Shown here: positions 1-5,239 of the stretch, piece after piece
Numbering within the stretch: position 1 is the stretch's first letter
Layout: each line of letters begins with the position of its first letter
The notes under the pieces: generated by a model
What the model was told of the DNA's origin: nothing
The model's input: the letters and a program-made list of their open reading frames with translations, nothing else
Database searches by the model: none
Source of the DNA: UBA6136 sp046305255
GTDB lineage: Bacteria; Pseudomonadota; Gammaproteobacteria; Methylococcales; Methylococcaceae
Assembly: GCA_046305255.1 (NCBI GenBank)
Contig: JBKCCF010000036.1
Span: 1-5,239, forward strand
Reading direction: 5' to 3'
DNA length: 5,239 nt
Made by a program: the position numbers and the translations under genes

Positions 1-177
1 GATCGAAATCCGTTGAAAGGCGCGTTGGGTGATGCGCTACATGCCGTGCTTTGCGGCGCCGGTCACAACATCCGCCTGCTGATGAAGAAGCTGCGGCTTC
101 TTTGGCCCGAAATTATGGAGTGGCTGTATACCCAGTTGGCCCGATATATGACTCGCCTACTCATACACAGAGCTTGA
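1..177 (+). CDS. IS5-family transposase, C-terminal fragment (cut by window edge)
   Basis: The frame is open from the first base to a TGA at 175-177, giving 58 residues. The stretch LKGALGDALHAVLCGAGHNI is characteristic of the C-terminal end of IS5-family DDE transposases, just after the catalytic-glutamate region (R-x3-E-x6-K), which would lie immediately left of the window. The remaining residues (about 28-58) are basic and hydrophobic, as is usual for the tail of these enzymes. The product would cut and join the ends of its own insertion sequence. Nothing here shows whether the element is intact, because its start, left inverted repeat and most catalytic residues are off the window. The transposase reads toward the truncated flippase that follows. 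Family assignment is from recognised motifs; the exact IS name is not known. Confidence 0.85.
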   Translation, partial: DRNPLKGALGDALHAVLCGAGHNIRLLMKKLRLLWPEIMEWLYTQLARYMTRLLIHRA

Positions 178-203
178 TTCCGACTTGTTCAGCGCGGACT
201 GCT
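178..203 (+). mobile_element. Probable right end of the IS5-family element, with terminal inverted repeat
   Basis: Right after the transposase stop comes GACTTGTTCAGCGCGGAC (182-199). Its inner half GACTTGTTC matches the inner half of the right terminal repeat of IS5 itself as I remember it, and a stop codon only about 25 bp from the IS end is normal for this family. Immediately beyond is TTA (203-205), which would fit a TNA-type target duplication used by some IS5 subgroups. Flippase-like coding sequence is recognisable shortly afterwards. The exact boundary (199 to 204) cannot be fixed without the left end, which is outside the window. Confidence 0.55.
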
Positions 204-1095
204 TACGTCGGTCTGGATCGGACGCCATCAACGCGGTCGGGTCCTGCTGGTCTACCTGGCGGGAGCCGCACCGCCACTACTGGCCCTCAGTCCGGGACAA
301 CGCTCACCCACCGGGCCGATCGAAAGCGTCCTCGGCGCCAGTCTCGGGATTCAGGTGCTGTTCATTGTCGGCATCCTGATCCATCAATGGCGGACACTGA
401 AGCTGTCCAGCATTGATTTTGAAACCCTTTATGGCAGTGTCAGGCGACTTGGCCCCTACCTCATCCCGGGTCTCTCCATCGGCATTTGCAGTCCGCTCAG
501 CGGGCTGATGATCCGCAGAACCCTGGCCCAGCAACTGGACTGGGACGCAGCCGGGGCGGCCACCGCCATCTGGCGGGTATCCGACTGGGTATTAGGCTGC
601 GCCAGTGGCGCCCTTTATGTTTATCTGCTACCGCTGCTCAGCCCCTACATCATCAGTGGCAGACTGAATCATGCCCTGCGGCGGATGCTCCGGCAGGTGT
701 GGCTGCCCAGTCTGGTGGTTCTGCTGGCCCTGTTTGAGTGGCAATCGCAGCTGTTTCCCCTGTTCTATGACAGTCGTCTTGTGCCGGACAGGGATACCAT
801 TGCCCTGTTCTGGCTCGGAGATGCCCTCCGCATCCTCGCCGCTATAGGACTTGTCGGCCTTTATGCGTTGCAGGCCGGCAAGACCATCGCCACCGGCGAA
901 CTGCTCAGCCAGCCATTGCTGGCCCTCCTGTTACTGCTCGGCGCGGGTCAAAGCCTGCTATGGACGGGTGCCGCTCATGTGGTCAGTTATGCAATCTATG
1001 CCACATTCAATCTGGGCAGTCTGGCCCTGATCTACTCAAAAGCGTCCGACCTCCCGACCCTTGGCACCGTAATGCCCCGACGCAAAGGCGGCTGA
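204..1095 (+). pseudogene. WzxE/O-antigen-type lipid-linked polysaccharide flippase, 5'-truncated by an IS
   Basis: The frame is open from the IS end to TGA at 1093-1095, about 296 codons. The protein is highly hydrophobic, with membrane segments near 241-294, 325-381, 448-513, 601-654, 706-735, 811-870 and 901-1068. The order of segments resembles the later part of E. coli WzxE (about 416 residues): the stretch MIRRTLAQQLDWDAAG is followed by a VSDW...YVYLLPLLS stretch, much like the WzxE region around VSSISDAYL...VYLLPTLS, and then by LFWLGDALRI, resembling its LVGDVLK stretch. Such proteins flip undecaprenyl-linked glycan units across the inner membrane. Roughly the first 120-150 residues are absent, and the fragment begins at the probable IS boundary, so I infer insertional disruption. 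The first possible restart is GTG at 355, which lacks a clear ribosome binding site and would lose further membrane segments. The gene converges on the glycosyltransferase. The family is fairly sure; the glycan substrate is unknown. Confidence 0.75.
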
Positions 1096-1181
1096 TGCGG
1101 GAGCCGATCCCCCGGCGCGGTCGCTTCGGCAAGGCACCGCAAACCCTACGGACTAACCGGTACCTGTCGCCACCCAAACGC

Positions 1182-2405
1182 TCAGCCGCTATCCGCCATC
1201 CGTCGGACCAGTTGCAACAGGCGGGGCAGACAGACCCGGTTCAGGTCATAGTGCGTCACCGCAAACTGACGGGCATTGCGGCCCAGTCGCGCCCGGGCGG
1301 CGGGATCGTCCAGCAGTCGGCAGACCGCGTCGGTCAGCCCGGCCGGATCGAAGAAATCCACAAGCCGGCCGGTTTCGTCCTCGATAATGGCTTCCCGCAA
1401 CGGTGCGGTATCGCTGGCAACAATGGCGCACCCCGAGGCCATGGCCTCCAACAGGCTCCATGACAGCACAAAGGGATAGGTCAGATAGACGTGGACCGTA
1501 GAAATCTGTAATAGATAGCCGAAGTGCTTGTGCTCAATAGGGCCAAGGTAATGCACCCGACTCAGGTCGAGGCGATCCTTCACCTCATCCAGAAAGATCT
1601 GTTTCCAGGTGGTCCCGTCCGGCGGCTTCGCGCCGTAGCTGACACCGTCACCGCCCACGATCAACACCTGGGCATTGGGACGACGGGCCAGCAGTTCCGG
1701 CAAGGCCCGCATGAAGATGTGATAACCCCGGTAGGGTTCCATATTGCGGTTGACGAAGGTGATGACCTCCTGCTCCTTCGTCAGCACCTGGCCGTTGATT
1801 TTGAGCCATGCCGACGGGTCGGGTCTTATGGCATCGGTGTCGATGCCATCGTGGATGACCTCAATCCGTGAGCGGAACGGCTCGGGGAACGTGCTTTTCT
1901 GCCATTCGGTTGGCGAAACGCCGGCATCGGCCATATCAAAATGCAGGAAATTATTGGCATTCTTCATCCGCAGCCGACAGGCATCGGCCGGGTCATGGCG
2001 GGCAAACTCGGGATCAAACCCCACATCGGTGCCTTTGGCCGCGTAGAAAAACTCGCAATAAATCACCATGCGCGACTCGGGCCAGACCAGCTTAAGGAAC
2101 AGGCTCTCGCCCCAGCCGGGATGGGCAATGATGACATCCGGCACAAAACCCTCCGCCCGCAACGCCAGCGCCGCCCGGTAGGCGGCATCACCGCGGATTA
2201 CCCTGGTTTCGAGGTCAGACACCCAGGGATGAACCCCCCGGGCAGTTCCTCGGGTGGCTTGATAGCGAATCACGCGAAGCCCCCCTGCGGAGGCGTACTG
2301 ATTCATGGTGAAGGCCACCACTTCGTTAGCAGGATCCTTCAGCAAGGCGGGAGTCAGGTGTTTGTACTGGCCGGGGAAGTTCTGGTGAACCAGCAGGATT
2401 TTCAT
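1182..2405 (-). CDS. Glycosyltransferase family 4 protein (PF12000-type N-terminus)
   Basis: Complete 407-residue GT-B glycosyltransferase, likely cytoplasmic or at the inner membrane face, transferring a sugar from a nucleotide-sugar donor to a growing glycan. The N-terminus MKILLVHQNFPGQYKHL is typical of the GT4 subgroup with the PF12000 N-terminal domain, which supports ATG 2403-2405 as the start, although no good Shine-Dalgarno sequence precedes it. The N-terminal Rossmann-like domain covers about residues 1-185 (PDVIIAHPGWGES at 89-101). The C-terminal GT4 domain covers about 210-400, with FVNRNMEPYRGYHIFMRALP at 217-236, LIVGGDGVSYG at 248-258 and LTYPFVLSWSLLEAMASG at 308-325. In the E-x7-E position only the second Glu (E320) is present; the first is Val312, which I believe is normal for this subgroup. 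The gene converges on the flippase fragment with an 86-bp gap holding no strong terminator. Donor and acceptor cannot be told from sequence. Confidence 0.92.
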   Translation of the reverse strand: MKILLVHQNFPGQYKHLTPALLKDPANEVVAFTMNQYASAGGLRVIRYQATRGTARGVHPWVSDLETRVIRGDAAYRAALALRAEGFVPDVIIAHPGWGESLFLKLVWPESRMVIYCEFFYAAKGTDVGFDPEFARHDPADACRLRMKNANNFLHFDMADAGVSPTEWQKSTFPEPFRSRIEVIHDGIDTDAIRPDPSAWLKINGQVLTKEQEVITFVNRNMEPYRGYHIFMRALPELLARRPNAQVLIVGGDGVSYGAKPPDGTTWKQIFLDEVKDRLDLSRVHYLGPIEHKHFGYLLQISTVHVYLTYPFVLSWSLLEAMASGCAIVASDTAPLREAIIEDETGRLVDFFDPAGLTDAVCRLLDDPAARARLGRNARQFAVTHYDLNRVCLPRLLQLVRRMADSG

Positions 2406-2703
2406 GGCGTTGGCATGGCGTCGTGAATCAATGTGCGGTGCGCATGGTAGCAGAGAGGGGTGCCGGCAGCCGGTTGCTGCTCTCTTGACCAGGTGCTCCA
2501 GCCGTTGCGGTTGGCCCGACCATGAATGGCGGCTTGCTCAGCAGTTGGCTGCATCCTGCGACACCATCAGCTGGAGGCGCAGAACTTCGACACGCGAAAC
2601 GCTTCACCAGATACCTCGGGTTGGATTGATATATGAGGGGTCTGAGAATATGACCCGCCAAGCGTGAACAGGCCGTTTTGGAACAGGCGATCTGGCTAAA
2701 ACT
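2406..2703. other. Intergenic region upstream of the glycosyltransferase, no supported gene
   Basis: About 300 bp between the glycosyltransferase start and the terminator of the RTX gene. Open frames here on both strands have no recognisable protein character and one of them runs through the terminator hairpin. Because the RTX transcript probably ends at 2704-2733, the glycosyltransferase promoter should lie in this stretch, reading leftward. The AT-richest patch is near 2625-2655. On the minus strand it offers a weak TTGGCG / TCATAT-like pair with a long 19-base spacer, too poor to call a promoter. An 8-base direct repeat GAACAGGC occurs twice around 2665-2690. No RNA gene was recognised. 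Confidence 0.6.
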
Positions 2704-2733
2704 GAAAAGCCTCGGGCTTAACCGAGGCTTTTC
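2704..2733 (-). terminator. Rho-independent terminator of the RTX gene (symmetrical, potentially bidirectional)
   Basis: A perfect 12-bp inverted repeat, GAAAAGCCTCGG (2704-2715) and CCGAGGCTTTTC (2722-2733), flanks a six-base loop. The GC-rich core CCTCGG is bounded by A4 on one side and T4 on the other, so a U-tract is made in either direction of transcription. It lies about 100 bp beyond the RTX stop codon, so the minus-strand RTX transcript is the likely client. On the plus strand no gene runs into it, so activity there would only block stray transcription into the RTX gene. Confidence 0.85.
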
Positions 2734-2766
2734 ACCACTCGCGGGCATGCATCCGATCACACCGAC

Positions 2767-2829
2767 CTGCGACGTTCCCCTCACTGAGAACAGGAGGGGG
2801 GACGCCGGCCCTTCCGTGGGCGGTCGCAG
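2767..2829 (-). other. Possible branched RNA fold in the RTX 3' untranslated region
   Basis: A 7-bp perfect inverted repeat, CTGCGAC (2767-2773) and GTCGCAG (2823-2829), encloses two smaller inverted repeats: CCCCTC (2777-2782) with GAGGGG (2794-2799), and GCCC (2808-2811) with GGGC (2818-2821). Together they could form a three-way junction starting three bases after the RTX stop codon. It has no U-tract, so it is not itself a classical terminator; it might protect the 3' end of the mRNA. In GC-rich sequence such pairings can arise by chance, so this is tentative. Confidence 0.3.
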
Positions 2830-2832
2830 ACT

Positions 2833-5239
2833 TTAGCTGATATCGCCGATTGACAGGCCACCAGCACCGGTACCACCGACGTTGTTGAAGACGCCCACCA
2901 GGGTAATTTCACCCTCGGTGACAACAGTGTCACTGTTGAGATCGTTGACTTCGTACAGGTAACTATCAACCAGATCTGGTGTGCTGGCACCTACACTCAT
3001 TGCACCCCCATCAAGGTCATTCAACAGTAGCAAGGTTTTGCCGCCGGCGCTCGACACGGCAAGGCTACCGTTCGAAATGGAGGCCATAACACCATTTATA
3101 TCGGTAAAGTCATTCAAGTTGAAGTTATCCTGGAACTCAATGATGCCTTCAACACCCGCGCCCTGCGTTGCCAACGTCAGAGGAGCAGACCTGTAGGCAC
3201 CGGTCTGCACCGCGGTGTAGGTGCGGAAGTTATAGTTACCGGCAGATGTAACAAAGTTGGTATCGAACACATCGGCGGTAACATTAAAGTCTGCGATGGT
3301 GTCAACACCGTCACCCACGTTATGGACCACCCGATCGTTTCCAGCACCGGTGTCAATCCAGTCGTTACCCTTGCCGCCCGCAATGACGTTGGCCGAGGCA
3401 TTGCCGCGTAACATGTTATCGCCGGCGTTACCATAGAGATCAATCGCGCCGATTACCGAACTGGCTTCAATCTTGGCGCCAGTGGTGCCGGCGCCATCTC
3501 CCAGTGCATCCGTGATCCGTACTTCCTCAATGCCTGTGACGGTACTGTTCAGAATCAGGGTATCCGTCTGAGTCGTGGTGAAGCGGATGACGTCTGTGCC
3601 ATCGCCACCGGACAGGGTTTCGATGGGAGAGGTGCTATTCGAGTCGTGATGATCGCTTGCCCTGCCAATCAGGAATACATCATCGCCATTGCCGCCCACC
3701 AGACTGTCATGGCCCTCGCCGCCGATGATGGTATCCGCACCGGCCCCACCATTGAGGGTATCCGCGGCATTACCACCCGTGATGGCGTCGTTGCCATTGA
3801 AGTCGGTGGCGGAGATATTGAGACTGTCGCCGTCAAAGCGTGACGCATCAATCACCATATCCTCTGTTATGGCACCACCAGTGGTATTGGCTATTTCGAC
3901 CGTGCCGCCGTGGGTGTTGAAGTTATCACCGAGCGTCAGGGTGTAGGCCGCATTGGCGGCAACATCGACCTTTTCAATATTGCTGACGTTAACCGTGGTG
4001 AAATCCCATTCGCCACCTGGCGTTAGAACGATTACGTCGGTATCACCCGCACCACCGTCGATGCTCTCACCCAGTGCCAGTTCGAGCACGCTCCAGCGAT
4101 AGACAAATGTGTCGTTGCCCGCACCACCCAGCAGCGTGTCCGCTTCGCCGTGACCGAAGAGGATGTCATTACCGCTACCAGCATCAAGGCTATCCGCCCC
4201 ATAGCCGCCCGTAATACTGTCATCCCCTGTACCCGAGACGATGGTATCCGCTCCCTCACCGCCATCAATGCTGTCATCCCCCGCACCGGACTCGATAGAG
4301 TTGTTACCCGCACCCCCTGTGATGGTGTCATTGCCGGCATCCGTCCGTACCATGATGTTGTTTTGGGTGGCGGCAATATCGAAAACCGAACCATTACCGA
4401 GGCGCGCATCAATCGTGTGCAGATCGGCTTTATCAGCCTCCTCACCCAGCGTTACCTCCTGTCGCCCCGTCCCGGATAGCAACAGCGTCTGCACGTCTCT
4501 GACGTTTTTGAAATCGTCATTAATGACGATGGCGTTATCGACAATCTCGAGGGTATTGCTGTCGGCAAAATCATCCGATCCGCCATCGACAGTGTCCTGC
4601 CAATCGAACTCGGCCGAGTTGAACTGAATCACATCGTCACCGAATTCGTTGCCTATGCCCGGCCCGTCTGTGCCGATTCTGTCATTGCCACTACCGGCAA
4701 CGAGAGTGTCGTTACCCTCCCCGCCGAACAGAGTGTCATCATCGGCACCACCATCCACTACGTCGTTGCCGTCGCCACCCTCCAGACTGTCATTGTTATC
4801 GCCGCCCCGCAGGGTGTCGTTACCCTTACCGCCTTTCAAGATGTCTTCACCGGCCCCGCCCACGAAAGAGTCATTGCTATCCATCTTATCGCCCTTAACC
4901 ACGATCGCGAGATCGGGCGACAGAATCGTGCTGGCATCGACCTGCACACCGTGCGTCTGGGCAACATCAGCCTTGATCGTCAACGTCTGATCGCTGGCAT
5001 TGATCACGGCATCATCGTCCAGGTAAATCTGCCATTGAGACGACGCACCATCGGCCGCAAGGCTAATCTCCTCGACACCATCAAGTTTCAGGTTGCCAAA
5101 TCCAGTTCCATCTCTGAAATCGTAGAGGCCAGCTGCTTTCAGCTTCAGCGTGTCAACACCGCCATCATTGTCACCCCCTATGACCTCATCGTTCGCGGTC
5201 AGGTCAGCCACGAGTTCCACCACGAAGGTGTCAGCACCG
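2833..5239 (-). CDS. RTX calcium-binding repeat protein, S-layer/adhesin-like, N-terminus off window
   Basis: The frame is open from the right window edge to TAA at 2833-2835: 801 residues, all C-terminal. Residue numbers here count from V=1 at 5221-5223; the first visible residues, GADTFV, are already part of a repeat, so no start lies in view. Roughly 25 nonapeptides of GGxGxDxLx type occur in four blocks (residues about 120-185, 295-398, 476-545, 598-645), separated by beta-rich linkers. Such repeats bind calcium and fold into parallel beta-rolls after export, usually by a type I secretion system recognising an uncleaved C-terminal signal. Residues 646-796 are a non-repeat tail with LLLLNDLDGG (731-740), an EF-hand-like loop at 761-772, and the ending ITLVGVFNN...LSIGDIS. 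The protein is acidic, rich in Asp, Gly, Asn and Thr, and has no cysteine in the visible part. No lipase, protease or toxin domain is seen, so an S-layer-like or adhesive role is inferred; an enzyme domain could exist upstream. Followed by its own terminator. Confidence 0.9.
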   Translation of the reverse strand, partial: GADTFVVELVADLTANDEVIGGDNDGGVDTLKLKAAGLYDFRDGTGFGNLKLDGVEEISLAADGASSQWQIYLDDDAVINASDQTLTIKADVAQTHGVQVDASTILSPDLAIVVKGDKMDSNDSFVGGAGEDILKGGKGNDTLRGGDNNDSLEGGDGNDVVDGGADDDTLFGGEGNDTLVAGSGNDRIGTDGPGIGNEFGDDVIQFNSAEFDWQDTVDGGSDDFADSNTLEIVDNAIVINDDFKNVRDVQTLLLSGTGRQEVTLGEEADKADLHTIDARLGNGSVFDIAATQNNIMVRTDAGNDTITGGAGNNSIESGAGDDSIDGGEGADTIVSGTGDDSITGGYGADSLDAGSGNDILFGHGEADTLLGGAGNDTFVYRWSVLELALGESIDGGAGDTDVIVLTPGGEWDFTTVNVSNIEKVDVAANAAYTLTLGDNFNTHGGTVEIANTTGGAITEDMVIDASRFDGDSLNISATDFNGNDAITGGNAADTLNGGAGADTIIGGEGHDSLVGGNGDDVFLIGRASDHHDSNSTSPIETLSGGDGTDVIRFTTTQTDTLILNSTVTGIEEVRITDALGDGAGTTGAKIEASSVIGAIDLYGNAGDNMLRGNASANVIAGGKGNDWIDTGAGNDRVVHNVGDGVDTIADFNVTADVFDTNFVTSAGNYNFRTYTAVQTGAYRSAPLTLATQGAGVEGIIEFQDNFNLNDFTDINGVMASISNGSLAVSSAGGKTLLLLNDLDGGAMSVGASTPDLVDSYLYEVNDLNSDTVVTEGEITLVGVFNNVGGTGAGGLSIGDIS
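3289..3432 (-). repeat. RTX nonapeptide block 4, degenerate and C-terminal-most
   Basis: Encodes about four units (residues about 598-645): GNAGDNMLRG, GNASANVIAG, GGKGNDWID and GAGNDRVVHN, closing with VGDGVDTIADF. The first two have lost some glycines and aspartates. The final GVDTIADFN form is typical of the last RTX turn before the secretion-signal region in many exported proteins of this class. Confidence 0.85.
3589..3798 (-). repeat. RTX nonapeptide block 3
   Basis: Encodes about five units (residues about 476-516): GNDAITGG, GGNAADTL, GGAGADTII, GGEGHDSL and GGNGDDVFLIG. A 20-residue Ser/His/Asp-rich insert (ASDHHDSNSTSP) follows, then one isolated unit LSGGDGTDVIRF (537-548). The split arrangement of several units, an insert and one closing unit mirrors block 2. 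Confidence 0.88.
4030..4341 (-). repeat. RTX nonapeptide block 2
   Basis: Encodes about nine units (residues about 295-374), among them DAGNDTI, GGAGNNSI, GGEGADTI, GSGNDILFG and GGAGNDTFVY, followed after an 11-residue break by a lone unit IDGGAGDTDVI (388-398). Several units replace the second Gly by Ser or Ala (ESG, VSG, DAG), so calcium occupancy may be uneven. The FVYRWSVLELALGES segment after GNDT resembles the capping sequence often seen at the end of RTX rolls. Confidence 0.88.
4669..4866 (-). repeat. RTX nonapeptide block 1
   Basis: Encodes about seven consecutive GGxGxDxLx units (residues about 120-185 of the visible protein), including GGAGEDIL, GGKGNDTLR, GGDGNDVV and GGEGNDTL. 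This is the most regular of the four blocks and the most likely to form a full calcium-loaded beta-roll. It ends in GSGNDRIGTDGPG, where the register breaks into a linker. Confidence 0.9.

Noticed and set aside
51..416. Plus-strand open frame of 121 codons across the IS end and flippase start
   Set aside because: It overlaps the transposase tail and the flippase in another frame and its translation has no domain character; the overlapping frame has clear family motifs.
1096..1181. Possible terminator between the convergent flippase and glycosyltransferase genes
   Set aside because: No stem longer than a few base pairs followed by a T-tract was found on either strand.
2637..2657. Small inverted repeat GGGTC...GACCC in the intergenic gap as an operator candidate
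   Set aside because: Five base pairs with a nine-base loop is expected by chance and no promoter is convincingly placed beside it.
2404..2667. Plus-strand open frame of 87 codons in the same gap
   Set aside because: Arg/Ser/Cys-rich translation typical of chance frames in GC-rich DNA; starts on the glycosyltransferase start codon region antisense.
2428..2784. Minus-strand open frame of 118 codons between the glycosyltransferase and RTX genes
   Set aside because: It reads straight through the strong terminator hairpin, has low-complexity Ser/Pro/Ala composition and no recognisable motif.
3289..4866. Regularly spaced similar DNA segments that might suggest a CRISPR or tandem satellite array
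   Set aside because: The periodicity is 27 bases in coding frame and reflects nonapeptide repeats; there are no constant repeats with unique spacers.
3646..4990. Several antisense or shifted open frames inside the RTX gene, some over 100 codons, with repetitive Pro/Ser or Met/Thr content
   Set aside because: They are by-products of the periodic GGxGxDxLx coding pattern; their apparent repeats follow the RTX units exactly.

Overview
The window looks like a surface-glycan and surface-protein island from a Gram-negative bacterium, most likely a gammaproteobacterium. The reasons are a WzxE-like polysaccharide flippase, a glycosyltransferase of the PF12000-type GT4 group, a large acidic cysteine-free RTX protein of the kind exported by type I secretion, and moderately high GC. 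The genus cannot be read from this sequence; a marine or halotolerant lineage is only a guess from the acidic RTX protein.

Layout, left to right. Positions 1-177 (+) are the last 58 codons of an IS5-family transposase, followed by a probable IS right end near 199-203. From there to 1095 the same strand carries the C-terminal two thirds of a WzxE/O-antigen-type flippase. Its 5' part is missing, apparently cut by the insertion sequence. A short convergent gap (1096-1181) separates it from an intact GT4 glycosyltransferase on the minus strand (1182-2405). Positions 2406-2703 contain no gene I can support. A strong hairpin terminator (2704-2733) and a possible branched RNA fold (2767-2829) lie downstream of a large minus-strand RTX gene (2833-5239). 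That gene runs off the right edge, so its N-terminus is not in the window.

How the parts may work together: the flippase and glycosyltransferase belong to lipid-linked glycan assembly (O-antigen, capsule or exopolysaccharide). The RTX protein resembles S-layer-like or adhesin-like calcium-dependent surface proteins. S-layer proteins are often held on the cell by lipopolysaccharide, so co-location is plausible, but the window shows no direct link. No type I secretion genes are present. The glycosyltransferase is separated from the RTX gene by the terminator and is probably transcribed independently.

The most informative observations are the IS-truncated flippase, the fourfold linker-plus-RTX super-module architecture of the surface protein, and an EF-hand-like loop close to its C-terminus. 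I see no convincing wholly new system here.
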